NCBI GenBank assembly: GCA_910575475.1
Contig: CAJTGD010000008.1
Location: 1 to 64,000, forward strand
Reading direction: 5' to 3'
Origin: Lachnospiraceae bacterium
Lineage (GTDB): Bacteria > Bacillota > Clostridia > Lachnospirales > Lachnospiraceae
Length of the DNA: 64,000 nucleotides
The position numbers and the translations under genes are program-made. A model generated the notes under the pieces. The model was not told the DNA's origin. It saw only the letters and a program-made list of their open reading frames with translations, and did no database searches. Positions 53,447-62,277 of this stretch are shown here, piece after piece (the stretch's first letter is position 1; each line of letters starts with the position of its first letter).

Positions 53447-54624
53447 AGGTGATGTTTCAAAAACACAGGTATATGCTCCTTGTGCTGCTGCTTTTTATCT
53501 CTGCAAATATTTTCGCGGCGTCCCGGCTGCTGTTCCTGAGAGACAATGCGGATCTGATCGCCCTGCGCTATCCGGAGGGAACTCTTCCGATATCCGCCTG
53601 GGAGCAGTTCGAGCAAAATGACGCAGATGAGGAGGAGAAACCAAATGAACTGTTCTCCCAGGCCGGGATCTGGAAATCCCTGCAAGAGATCACGGTTTCA
53701 GAGGAACAGACCGGGCGTGAGCAAAAGGTTTCCTGTTATCAGATCAGGGGACAGGCCAGAGCGGTTTTGGGGAAGGAGTTGGTGTTCGGACGGTATTTTG
53801 TGGAAAACGAGGACCATGTCTGCCTCCTGGACCGGGATACTGTCCGGAAATTATTTGGCTCGGAGGATGTACTGGGAATGGAGGTTCGGATCCATGGAGC
53901 AGGCTGGCGGATCATCGGAGTGCTGGACGGAGATCAGGCGATCTGCGTGATCCCTTCCGGGGAATCCAGCAGAGAGTCAGTTTCAGAAGGGGCAGTTTCC
54001 GGGGGAGACAGCGGCGGAAACGGAGGAGGATCAGCCGCCGAAGGAAGTGCTGGAAACGGAGAAAGTGGCGGGGGATCAGCCGCCGGAGGAAATTCTGACT
54101 ACGGAGGAGCGGCAATGACCGGAAATGCAGGAGGCGGCTTTGACGGAGCGGCAGTCCGGAAAAAGGAAATCGGACAGTCCTCCAATTTGACATTTAGCCG
54201 GATAGAGGCATTATTCGGCAGCTCCGGGGGCCAAAGAATGGACGGACAGCTGTATTATGTGACAGCATGTTTTATTTATTTCGGCATACTCGGGGTGATT
54301 TTTATGATTGCAGGAATCGCTTGGGGAAGGAGGAAGCGTCAAAAATGGGTGACTGCGGCAGGCATGGCGGCAGCGGCGGGAATCCTGTGGCTGGGAATCC
54401 GGTACGCCGCGCCCGGCAGCGATTATCTGCCAACCTACTGGTCTGACTTCGAATTTTTCAGCCGCATTTTCCAGGAAAAGGCAAGGCAGATCGGGGAGCT
54501 CGCCCTGCATCAGGAATTTTCCGCCTGGCAGAATATTTTTCGGGCGTGGCAACAGGTGATCGGGGCTGGGATTTTTGATTGTGTGCTGTGTATCATTTCA
54601 GTTTTCGGAATGATGGAAAAATGA
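53443..54624 (+). CDS. MacB/FtsX-like membrane protein with Gly/Ser-rich linker
   Basis: 393 aa. The first helix at about 8-27 is followed by a MacB_PCD-like extracellular domain (about 75-185: GQARAVLGKELVFGRYFVEN; DTVRKLFGSEDVLGMEVRIH). A stretch of roughly 60 residues of Gly/Ser/Ala/Glu follows (185-245), then three C-terminal helices. Real MacB permeases have an ectodomain between helices 1 and 2 and three C-terminal helices, so the order fits. The start overlaps the adaptor stop (ATGA). No cognate ATPase is encoded near. It closes the operon; terminator at 54643. Confidence 0.72.
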   Translation: MKVMFQKHRYMLLVLLLFISANIFAASRLLFLRDNADLIALRYPEGTLPISAWEQFEQNDADEEEKPNELFSQAGIWKSLQEITVSEEQTGREQKVSCYQIRGQARAVLGKELVFGRYFVENEDHVCLLDRDTVRKLFGSEDVLGMEVRIHGAGWRIIGVLDGDQAICVIPSGESSRESVSEGAVSGGDSGGNGGGSAAEGSAGNGESGGGSAAGGNSDYGGAAMTGNAGGGFDGAAVRKKEIGQSSNLTFSRIEALFGSSGGQRMDGQLYYVTACFIYFGILGVIFMIAGIAWGRRKRQKWVTAAGMAAAAGILWLGIRYAAPGSDYLPTYWSDFEFFSRIFQEKARQIGELALHQEFSAWQNIFRAWQQVIGAGIFDCVLCIISVFGMMEK

Positions 54625-54642
54625 AATTGGCAATGATTGGCT

Positions 54643-54683
54643 GAGCAGGCGTGTTTCAGTAGAGACACCTGCTCGGTTTTTTG
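54643..54683 (+). terminator. Terminator of the importer/adaptor operon
   Basis: GAGCAGGCGTGTTT pairs with GAGACACCTGCTC and is followed by GGTTTTTTG. Confidence 0.85.
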
Positions 54684-54735
54684 TTAAAGGCCCTCTGGGT
54701 GGATGATAAAGGGAACATTAAATTGGAAAGCATAC

Positions 54736-54764
54736 TTGACGTGCAGAGGAGCAGGTGCTATACT
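54736..54764 (+). promoter_or_regulatory. Promoter of the small membrane protein gene
   Basis: TTGACG at 54736-54741, 17-base spacer, TATACT at 54759-54764, 60 bases before the GTG start at 54824. Confidence 0.75.
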
Positions 54765-54823
54765 TTATGTAAAGTCAACTTTCCTTTGCGGGAAGAACCA
54801 TTTACTTACGGGGAGGGAGAAGA

Positions 54824-55252
54824 GTGAAGAACAAGAAAAGTGTTTGGGTCATTGGATTGATAGTTGGATTTGTGCTGAGTATGATAGGCATGATGCTGGG
54901 AATAGAGCATGGCGGAAGCATGCGGAGTATATACGGTGTCTTTTTATTCGGGGGCTCAATCCTGGATTCACTTAGTATTAACAGAATCAGCCGTATTTCT
55001 TATGAAAGGGAATTCCCGGATCTGGTAGAAAAGGAGAAAATTGAATATCGGGATGAGCGGAATGCCGCGATCCGGAACCGGGCAAAAGCGAAAAGCGCGG
55101 ACATCATCCAGTGGTGCATTCTTTTTATGGCCGGACTGGTATTCTTAGTTTCAAAATGCCCGATTTGGATCGTGTTTGTCCTTGTTGGACTTTATTTCCT
55201 GAAATCCGGGATCGAGTGGTATTATACAAACAAGTATCAGAAGGAAATGTAA
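54824..55252 (+). CDS. Small membrane protein of unknown function
   Basis: 142 aa. Two N-terminal hydrophobic segments (about 6-26 and 33-50), a charged central part (FPDLVEKEKIEYRDERNAAI) and two more helices close together at 95-130, ending in a basic tail. No family recognised. Starts at GTG with GGGAGGGAG upstream. Monocistronic with its own promoter. Confidence 0.75.
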   Translation: MKNKKSVWVIGLIVGFVLSMIGMMLGIEHGGSMRSIYGVFLFGGSILDSLSINRISRISYEREFPDLVEKEKIEYRDERNAAIRNRAKAKSADIIQWCILFMAGLVFLVSKCPIWIVFVLVGLYFLKSGIEWYYTNKYQKEM

Positions 55253-55332
55253 AAAGCAATCTATGACAAATCTGAAAAATAAATTCGAGGGGAAGCTGTC
55301 CGCATGGAATCGACCTATGCGGCAGCTTTTTT

Positions 55333-55738
55333 TCAAAAGATTGTATCAAATACCTTCCTCAGCTCCTCTTTTTCATCAAAGCAGCCGTCATTGCTCGCCC
55401 AGTCAACAGCAATTCCGATCAGTGCGGAAATGAAGGTATGGAGCATCATTTCTGGATCTCCGCTCTTGATCTCTTCCGGCCTTCTGTCCCTTTTTGAACA
55501 GCCCGACCTGTATGGCATGCTGCTTTTTCCGGCTGTCGCTGGAAGTGGTGCTCTTATAGGGAGAAAAAAATGTCATCCCCTTTTGTATATCTGACATGAT
55601 AAATGCCTTCAAAAGTGGGGGCGTGAGGCTGATCGTATTATCGATAGAATATTCCAGTAAGCGCCAGAGCTGGTCTTTGGCAAAAAGACTGTTGATGAGA
55701 TCATTGTCCATATTTCGGAGCAAGTAACTTTTTACTGT
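55333..55738 (-). pseudogene. TetR-family regulator remnant without HTH, frameshifted
   Basis: Minus-strand frame from 55723 (LLEYSIDNTISLTPPLLKAF; SDIQKGMTFFSPYKS; QVGLFKKGQKAG) shifts near 55475 into another frame that carries the C-terminus (EEIKSGDPEMMLHTFISALI; DWASNDGCFDEKEELRKVFD). Together they are the ligand-binding half of a TetR/AcrR protein. The DNA-binding half that should precede is absent: the adjoining DNA is a different broken gene on the other strand. Confidence 0.65.
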
Positions 55739-56139
55739 CAGGAACGGGCGAAGTATTATAAAGAAAAGTATGGGACAGAGTTGGAAATAAATTACGATAT
55801 ACTAAGGGCAATTCAGGCGCTTATTGACACATTGGAAGATTTAAAACGGCTGAAGGAATTTCATCCTGTGCAATATCCAAACAGATTAAAGTGTGCGGCG
55901 TATCTTGCGTATTGGTGGCATATGTATTTGGGGAGTTATTTACTTCAACAGAGCTTCCCTGTATGAAGGAAAATCCGGAATATGAGAAACAGTGGGATAT
56001 AGAATTTGACTATATTTTCTACTATTTTTGCTATAGGGCCAGCTCTCCGAAAAGTATAGAAGCTTTTTTGTCAACAACATTACTGCACCCGATCTGGGAA
56101 GTGAAGGAAGGAGTATATTTTGAAGAACAGCACATATAA
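55739..56139 (+). pseudogene. Conserved hypothetical gene, 5'-truncated with internal deletion
   Basis: One frame reads YYKEKYGTELEINYDILRAI, then NRLKCAAYLAYWW, and soon stops at 55966. A second frame takes over at about 55917 with VAYVFGELFTSTELPCMKEN, FDYIFYYFCYRASSPKSIEA and FLSTTLLHPIWEV, ending at 56139. The order suggests one protein with the middle removed. No start codon with a ribosome site is visible. Function unknown. Confidence 0.55.
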
Positions 56140-56473
56140 GTGGATGATTGGCTGCCTGTTTGGAGTTATCGTCGTTTAGATCACCTATCTTGTACTCAGA
56201 GAAAATAAAATGATTTCGGTTTCTTTTTCAGAATGCCTTTCCTTAGCGTCAACGATCAGCTCCTTGATCCTGAGTGTGATCGCCATGCTGTATACATATT
56301 ATTCGGGAAGAGATACGGGAAATTTAAATGTTGTTAGCTCTTCATCAGAAGCTTTTCAGACGATGCAGGAAGAAAATGCTTCGGAACAGGAAAGGCAGAA
56401 TGCAATTGAAACAATTGAGAAGTCAAAAAACAGTATGATGATGTTTTTGAATAAAATGCAAGAGAATGCATGA
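56120..56473 (+). pseudogene. Small membrane protein interrupted by one TAG
   Basis: From the TTG at 56120, with AGGAG 8 bases ahead, the frame reads a basic start and a helix (KNSTYKWMIGCLFGVIVV), meets TAG at 56177-56179, and continues in frame with ITYLVLRENK and a second helix (ASTISSLILSVIAMLYTYYS) to 56473. The total would be 117 residues. If the stop is obeyed, an 87-residue protein from ATG 56210 is possible but lacks a ribosome site. Acidic, helical C-terminus. No family recognised. Confidence 0.55.
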
Positions 56474-56517
56474 AATATAGAAACAGCAACTGACAGCATT
56501 TTTGAATACTACAGCAG

Positions 56518-56544
56518 TGCGGGGTGAAAGCTCCGCATTTTTTT
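56518..56544 (+). terminator. Terminator
   Basis: TGCGGGG-TGAAAG-CTCCGCA followed by TTTTTTT, 45 bases after the membrane-protein ORF. Confidence 0.85.
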
Positions 56545-56780
56545 CGGCTTTCTGTAATGCAATCCAACGATCCAAAACAACACATTTTTCTCTCACACAT
56601 TTCGCAGAATTATCAAAAAATAAAAATCTTCAAAAATTTAAATCCTTTTCCCCACATATCAGGTTATATTAAATAAGAGCGCCTGATTTTCCTCAATCCG
56701 GATACCGTGAAAAGCTGAAATCCAACACGGCATTTCGCCGGTATACCCAATAAAACCAGCAGGAAGGAGTGTGATGCCCT

Positions 56781-57338
56781 TTGGAGGACCGGGAGCTGAT
56801 CCGGCGGATCCAAAACGGACAGAAGCAATACCTGAACGTGATCGCCGAAAAATACTACAATGACATCTACTATTTCTGCTGCTACCAGACCGGCAGCCGT
56901 GAGGATGCCTATGACCTGGCTCAGGAAACCTTTCTCCGCTTCATCCGGTACGTGGACTGCTACCAATACCGGAATCTGAAAGGCTATCTCCTGACCATTG
57001 CCATGAACCTCTGCCGGAATTACGTTTCCAGCACCGCAAATTTTTTTGCCATGCCGGAGACTTTTGCGTCAGAACAAGCGGACAGAGGAGAAGAGGAAAC
57101 CGCCGCTTCCGACGGCAGAGAGTATGAAAACCGGGAGAACAGCCTGCTCCTGGCGGCAGCACTGCAAAAGCTCCCGGAGATCCAGAGGGAGGCCGTGCTC
57201 CTTCATCATTTTTACGGCTATAAGAACCGGGAGATTTCCCGCATGACAGGCGCATCTTACAGTGCGGTCAAGTCCCGGGTCAGGCAGGGACTTGAAAAAT
57301 TGCAGCAGCTTTTAAACAGGGAGGATTTCTATGGATGA
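56781..57338 (+). CDS. ECF-type RNA polymerase sigma factor
   Basis: 185 aa. Region 2 at about 20-80 (YYNDIYYFCCYQTGSREDAY; DLAQETFLRFIRYVD) and region 4 at 125-180 (LPEIQREAVLLHHFYGYKNR; EISRMTGASYSAVKSRVRQG). A variable acidic linker joins them. Starts at TTG 56781 after AAGGAG. Its stop lies 8 bp inside the following membrane-protein gene. It should direct the cassette and perhaps surface-stress genes; no separate zinc anti-sigma factor is seen, and the next protein may take that role. Confidence 0.9.
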   Translation: MEDRELIRRIQNGQKQYLNVIAEKYYNDIYYFCCYQTGSREDAYDLAQETFLRFIRYVDCYQYRNLKGYLLTIAMNLCRNYVSSTANFFAMPETFASEQADRGEEETAASDGREYENRENSLLLAAALQKLPEIQREAVLLHHFYGYKNREISRMTGASYSAVKSRVRQGLEKLQQLLNREDFYG

Positions 57339-58104
57339 TAAGATGAAATTGGAAAAATGGAAGCTTTCACATGAAGCGTGGCGCTTCCCGCTGGACGAAT
57401 CGAAAAAAGAAAACAGCCTTGCCGCCATCCGCCAGGCCGCGGAGACAAAGCAGCTCCGCCGTTACCCCTCTTTCGCCGCCAACCTGTGGAACCAGTTCCG
57501 CTTCCAACCCTGGAAGAGCCGCGGGGCCCAGGGGGCCGTGCTTCTGTCGGCTCTGCTCCTGTCGGCCTGGCTGAACCAGAAACAGATTGCAGGCACCGAT
57601 TTCATCACCGTCTGTTCGGTATTTCTTGTATTTGCCGGAAATATCTGCCTGAGCGGTGTGGCCCGCCTGTTTTCCTGGCATATGGCGGAGCTGGAGCAGA
57701 CGTTGTACCTGAACCTGAAACAAATGGTCTGCATCCGGATGCTGGAAGCCGGGATCCTGGATCTGGTGATCCTGTGTATTCTGACCGGACTGACAGGCCG
57801 GTTCAACAGTGCAGGGACAAAGGTCTATCTCCTGTATATGCTGGTCCCGTTTCTCTGGTCGGATGTCCTCTACCTGCACATGCTGACTGCCTTTCGGAAC
57901 GGACTGGCCGGCTACCGGCAGATTTCCGCCGGAATCCTGTGCGGCCTTCTGGCGCTGTTTCCGGTGATGCTGGAGGATGCATATGAGACGGCGGCCCTGC
58001 CCTGGTGGTGCGCATTTGGGCTGGCAGGCGCATTGCTGCTGGGAGCGGAAATCTATGGGATTCTGGGAAAAATCGAAGGAGGAGACAGCTTATGCCTGAA
58101 TTAG
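57331..58104 (+). CDS. Membrane protein coupled to the ECF sigma factor
   Basis: 257 aa. A soluble N-terminus of about 65 residues (WRFPLDESKKENSLAAIRQA) precedes six hydrophobic segments. It overlaps the sigma gene by 8 bp and the ABC ATPase gene by 13 bp. The N-terminal part could hold the sigma factor (inference), the rest looks like a permease-like or sensor membrane domain. No family name recognised with confidence. Confidence 0.72.
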   Translation: MDDKMKLEKWKLSHEAWRFPLDESKKENSLAAIRQAAETKQLRRYPSFAANLWNQFRFQPWKSRGAQGAVLLSALLLSAWLNQKQIAGTDFITVCSVFLVFAGNICLSGVARLFSWHMAELEQTLYLNLKQMVCIRMLEAGILDLVILCILTGLTGRFNSAGTKVYLLYMLVPFLWSDVLYLHMLTAFRNGLAGYRQISAGILCGLLALFPVMLEDAYETAALPWWCAFGLAGALLLGAEIYGILGKIEGGDSLCLN

Positions 58105-58961
58105 TGATCGACAGAGTAACAAAACGGTTTAAACATAAAATTGCGGTGGACGCCGTTTCCCTGCGCCTGCACAACGGAGTCTACGGATTCCTGGGGGCAA
58201 ACGGGGCAGGAAAGACCACACTGCTGCGGATGTTCTGCGGCGTGTTAAAGCCCACCTCAGGGGAAATCCGCTGCAACGGAACGGAAATCCGTACGCTGGA
58301 CGGGGAATACCGTTTCCTTCTGGGTTACCTGCCCCAGGATTTCGGATTTTATCCGGATTTTACCGCAAAACGGTATCTGGAATATCTGGCCGCCTGCAAA
58401 GCGGTCCCCAAAGACCTTGCAAAGGAAAAAGTCCAGGAAATGCTCCGGCTCGTAGGGCTGGAGGGAGAACAGAAGCAGAAGATCAAGACCTTTTCCGGCG
58501 GCATGATCCGCAGGCTGGGAATCGCTCAGGCACTTTTAAACGACCCGGAGATCCTCATACTGGACGAACCCACCTCCGGGCTGGATCCTAAGGAGCGGAT
58601 CCGCTTCCGCAATATCATCAGCGCCCTTTCCAAGGGAAGGATCGTGATCCTGTCCACCCATATCGTATCCGATGTGGAATTTATCGCGGATCAGATCCTG
58701 CTCATGAAGCAGGGCTGCATTGTGGAGCAGGGAACCTGCCGGGAGGTGACCGGCAGTGTACGGGGGAAGGTGTGGGAATATCTGGCGGATCCGGAGGAGG
58801 CAGACCGGATGAACGACACGTTTGCGGTCAGCAATTTGAAAAATGAAGGCGACAGGGTGTACCTTCGGATTGTTTCCGATACCTGTCCATGTGAGGGCGC
58901 TGCGCCGGCAGAACCGGGGCTGGAGGATGTCTATTTGTATTATTTTGGGACAGAGAAATAA
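58092..58961 (+). CDS. ABC transporter ATPase (drug/bacitracin export type)
   Basis: 289 aa. Walker A GANGAGKTT, Q-loop YLPQDFG, signature FSGGMIRRLGIAQ (Phe instead of the usual Leu), Walker B ILILDEPTSGLDP and H-loop STHIVSD. The last 70 residues are an extra domain typical of CcmA-like exporters. The ATG at 58092 has GGAGGAG upstream inside the previous gene. Confidence 0.92.
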   Translation: MPELVIDRVTKRFKHKIAVDAVSLRLHNGVYGFLGANGAGKTTLLRMFCGVLKPTSGEIRCNGTEIRTLDGEYRFLLGYLPQDFGFYPDFTAKRYLEYLAACKAVPKDLAKEKVQEMLRLVGLEGEQKQKIKTFSGGMIRRLGIAQALLNDPEILILDEPTSGLDPKERIRFRNIISALSKGRIVILSTHIVSDVEFIADQILLMKQGCIVEQGTCREVTGSVRGKVWEYLADPEEADRMNDTFAVSNLKNEGDRVYLRIVSDTCPCEGAAPAEPGLEDVYLYYFGTEK

Positions 58962-58980
58962 GATGACAGGAGAATGGAAC

Positions 58981-60096
58981 ATGTGGAAAATATTTCAGGA
59001 AGAGTTTTATAAGATCGCATCTAAAAAACTGATCTGGATCGGGCTGTTCTGCCTGCTGGGGTTCGTAACATACCGGCTGGCGATGGTAGTGGATGATTAC
59101 ACCATGACGGCCGGCCAGGAAACGATCCACGGAAAAGAAGCGATCGCAAAGGATCAGGAGCTGACCGCGCAGTATGCGGGACCGCTGACAGAAGAAAAAG
59201 TCCAGACCATTTATGAGAAATACGGATTTTTTTATCTGAACAGGGAAACAGGGGAACAGAATGGAAACTACTGCAGCCGTTTCATCACGGAGCAGATGAC
59301 CAACAGCAGACAGCTGGAGGAACCGGCTCTGGAAGAGATCCAGTTCTATCAGGGCAGTGACTGGGAAAACAATGCGGCGTATCTGCTGGAAGACGGCCTT
59401 CGTTTTGATTATGTATATGGATGGGATGACCTGGCGGAAACGTATGGGATCATGGTGATCTTTGGTCTTTCTGTTATATTTATGATCGGATTATCAGCGG
59501 TATTTTCCGAAGAATACTCACTGAAAACGGCAGACATCCTTCTGACTACCCGGCGGGGGAAGGACGGCGGAATCTGGATGAAAGCGGCTGCGGCCTTTGG
59601 ATTTTCGTTGTCCATATATTTCGCGGTTACAGTATATGTGTGGGCAATTTATCTAAAAGTATTCGGAATCCAGGGGCTGGATGCTTCCTCGGTCATGATC
59701 GGTTGGGGCAATCGCTGGGGCTACTGCCCGGATACGGTGGCTGGCTTCCTGCTGTACCAGTTCTGGCTGGGGCTTGCCGGGATGATCCTTCTGACCGCTG
59801 TGGTTCTGGCGGCCTCCGCCCTCTGTAAAAATGCATTTCTGGCGGTGGTGCTGTCCTTGACGCTGTACCTCATACCGGTCGTATGGCTGAAGCTGATCGG
59901 CCCCATGCGGATCTTCGGGTATACGGTGACGAAAGCGGTCTCACATTTTATGGCATCCATGCCGGTTTATCTGACTATGACCTGGGACTTCGGGTTCCCG
60001 GCAGAACAGGTCATGATGCATCTGGCGATCGCGCTGGCGGTGGGAGTGGCCGGTGTGGGGCTGGGGTATTGGCGGTATCGGGGGTATCAGGGGTGA
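58981..60096 (+). CDS. ABC exporter permease (ABC-2 type)
   Basis: 371 aa. Helix 1 at about 18-35, an extracellular region to about 150, then five helices (GIMVIFGLSVIFMIGLSAVF; ALAVGVAGVGLGYWRYRGY at the end). The loop after helix 2, FSEEYSLKTADILLTTRRGK, is typical for ABC-2 permeases. The ATG at 58981 follows AGGAG. Partner of the ATPase 19 bp upstream. Confidence 0.85.
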   Translation: MWKIFQEEFYKIASKKLIWIGLFCLLGFVTYRLAMVVDDYTMTAGQETIHGKEAIAKDQELTAQYAGPLTEEKVQTIYEKYGFFYLNRETGEQNGNYCSRFITEQMTNSRQLEEPALEEIQFYQGSDWENNAAYLLEDGLRFDYVYGWDDLAETYGIMVIFGLSVIFMIGLSAVFSEEYSLKTADILLTTRRGKDGGIWMKAAAAFGFSLSIYFAVTVYVWAIYLKVFGIQGLDASSVMIGWGNRWGYCPDTVAGFLLYQFWLGLAGMILLTAVVLAASALCKNAFLAVVLSLTLYLIPVVWLKLIGPMRIFGYTVTKAVSHFMASMPVYLTMTWDFGFPAEQVMMHLAIALAVGVAGVGLGYWRYRGYQG

Positions 60097-60309
60097 GGGA
60101 GTGCCTGATATATTCACAAAAAACAACAAAGGGGGGCAGCTAATCCCCCCCTTACTTCCTTTCGAATTTCCTTCATGTAGTTTTGCATTTCTTCCTCTGT
60201 CTGGAAGCCGGCTTTTTCCGTTTCACCGGCAAATATAATATCAATCTATTTCTGCGAGTGATTTTAGGAGTTGTGAAAGTCTGGATTTTAGCTGATTTCC
60301 CCATATCAC
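60097..60309. other. Intergenic stretch with hairpin and possible antitoxin remnant
   Basis: A GGGGGG-CAGCTAAT-CCCCCC hairpin at about 60132-60151 could end the exporter operon. On the minus strand, 60240-60150 reads FAGETEKAGFQTEEEMQNYM then KEIRKEVRG, which looks like the tail of a small antitoxin-type protein; a stop lies directly upstream and no start is present. Treat as a possible relic. Confidence 0.3.
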
Positions 60310-61071
60310 TTAATCCCGGACAACCCCGCCGTCCAGATTTATCGACTCTCCGCTGATATTTTTTGCGGCGTCCGATGCAAGGAAGCATACAAGCTGTGCC
60401 ACATCCTCCGGCTGCTGGAACCGTTTTAGAGGAATCCCGGATTCCATCATAGTACGGGCCTCGTCTTTTGACATGCCGGTATTTGCACTGATATTTTGAA
60501 TGACCTCCTCGATCATCGGCGTCGCTACAGAACCAGGGCAGACTGCGTTGACGGTAATATCATATCCGCCAAGCTCCGCTGCCAGCGCCCGGGTAAATCC
60601 GATGACTGCCGCTTTGGAGGCGCAGTAGCCCGATGAATTGGCAAACCCGTTTTTCCCTGCAATCGATGCAATATGAATGATCCGACCAGGTTTCTTCTGA
60701 TCGATCAGATGTTTCACCACTGCGCGCGTACAAAAGAATGGCCCGTCTACATTGACTGCAAAGATTTTCTTCCAGATGTTTGTATCAAAATCCGCCAGCG
60801 GCGACTCAATAGCAATCCCGGCATTATTGACCAGGATATCGATACAGCCGATGTTCGTCGTATATTGATCTACCACAGACTGAACCTGCACTTCGTCGGA
60901 TACATCGCAGCCGGCCGGAAAGAACGTATCGGATGGTTCTTTCCAGTTCGGAGCTTTCAGATCCAGAGCAATCACCTTCGCACCCTCATTCAAAAATTTT
61001 TCAGCGATCGCTCTTCCGGAGCCGCCGCCTGCACCTGTTACCATAACGACATGATTTTCAAATTGAAGCAT
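60310..61071 (-). CDS. SDR-family oxidoreductase
   Basis: 253 aa. TGAGGGSGRAIAE cofactor loop at 12-20, NNAGIA near 85, catalytic Ser in IIHIASIAGKN and YCASKAA (Tyr/Lys), and the end GESINLDGGVVRD. The Asp in IALDLKAP favours NAD(H). It follows the Gfo/Idh gene without a gap (TAA then ATG), so they share a pathway, probably oxidation of a sugar or cyclitol. Confidence 0.9.
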   Translation of the reverse strand: MLQFENHVVMVTGAGGGSGRAIAEKFLNEGAKVIALDLKAPNWKEPSDTFFPAGCDVSDEVQVQSVVDQYTTNIGCIDILVNNAGIAIESPLADFDTNIWKKIFAVNVDGPFFCTRAVVKHLIDQKKPGRIIHIASIAGKNGFANSSGYCASKAAVIGFTRALAAELGGYDITVNAVCPGSVATPMIEEVIQNISANTGMSKDEARTMMESGIPLKRFQQPEDVAQLVCFLASDAAKNISGESINLDGGVVRD

Positions 61072-62145
61072 TTATCTTACCTCCGTCCATACTGAATGAT
61101 TGTTTGCACTGCTGTAGATCGCCTCGCATACGGCTGCGTTCTGATAGCCGTCCTGAAAGGTGGGATATGTAGGCTCGGCAGAAGGAACTCCGGCATCCAT
61201 ATCCCGATACACTTCCCGGAAGAATGCTGAGAACGTATTCGGAAAACCACCTGCAAATGCATTGGTTTCACAGAGCCTGCCGCCGAATTTTTCGGCAGTC
61301 GTCAGTTTATAAGGATCCTCCGAATTCCAGCTGATCGTCTGCCGGGTACCGGTGATCTCCATGGAAACATAATTGCTCCGTCCATGGGTGACTTCGGATA
61401 GGAAAAGATTGCCGATGGCGCCATTGCCAAAACGAAGGGCAGCTATTACGGCATCGTCGGAATCTACACGGATTTTTTCACCGCCATCCGGAGAAGTCTC
61501 ATACATCATCCCGTCTTTGATATAACGGTCGGGAGTAAATTTCCCGTAGGTAGCGCTGACAGATACGATCTCCTCCCCGGTCAGAAACCGTACCAGATCG
61601 ATCCAGTGAGAGCCGATCTCCGTAGTGGCGCGCATGGGGCCGGCCAGAGCATCCTGATACCGCCACATATAATCCGCCGGCAGAACATGAAATTCCTGTT
61701 CATAAGTACCATGGACAAGACAGAGCCGTCCGAAATCCTCGGATGATACCTTGTCTCGAAAAGCGCCGCATGCTTCATGATATCTTACATTGAAGTTTAC
61801 AGCCGTAACTGCTTTTTTGCTGAGAGCAAGCTCATATAATTCCTTTGCCTCCGCGGCTGTCAGGCACAGCGGCTTTTCACAGATCACATGCTTTCCCGCA
61901 AGGATCAGATCCTTAACCATCTGATAGTGTAGCGTCGGCGGGGTACACACATGTACCGTGGTAATATCCCGTTCAAGCGCCCGGTGAAAATCTGTAGAAG
62001 CTTCTTCTATATTCCATTTTTTCTGAAATTCTTCCGTCTGCTCCGGTACGATCCCGATAACCAGCGCAATTTTTCGTCCCATTCCTGTCAGCTCCTGCGC
62101 ATGGGTGTTTGCAATATTACCGGAACCGATAATCGCAATTTTCAT
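61072..62145 (-). CDS. Gfo/Idh/MocA-family oxidoreductase
   Basis: 357 aa. N-terminal Rossmann fold IAIIGSGNIANTHAQEL, then VHVCTPPTLHYQMVKDLILA and GKHVICEKPLCLTAAEAKEL with the conserved Glu-Lys-Pro. C-terminal alpha/beta domain with GSHWIDLVRFLTGEE (catalytic His region). Such enzymes act on sugars or inositols with NAD(P). AAGGAGTG lies before the ATG at 62145; the GTG three codons earlier overlaps it. Leads the two-gene operon. Confidence 0.9.
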   Translation of the reverse strand: MKIAIIGSGNIANTHAQELTGMGRKIALVIGIVPEQTEEFQKKWNIEEASTDFHRALERDITTVHVCTPPTLHYQMVKDLILAGKHVICEKPLCLTAAEAKELYELALSKKAVTAVNFNVRYHEACGAFRDKVSSEDFGRLCLVHGTYEQEFHVLPADYMWRYQDALAGPMRATTEIGSHWIDLVRFLTGEEIVSVSATYGKFTPDRYIKDGMMYETSPDGGEKIRVDSDDAVIAALRFGNGAIGNLFLSEVTHGRSNYVSMEITGTRQTISWNSEDPYKLTTAEKFGGRLCETNAFAGGFPNTFSAFFREVYRDMDAGVPSAEPTYPTFQDGYQNAAVCEAIYSSANNHSVWTEVR

Positions 62146-62277
62146 AAAAAACACTCCTTTCGTCTTTTTTGTGCATTTTGTATCGCTGCCTTGTTTTTCT
62201 TTCGGTGAAATTATATAGTATAACTAAAAGTAAAAAAAGGTCATATGACATTTTTTGAAAAAGGGAGAAATGATATT

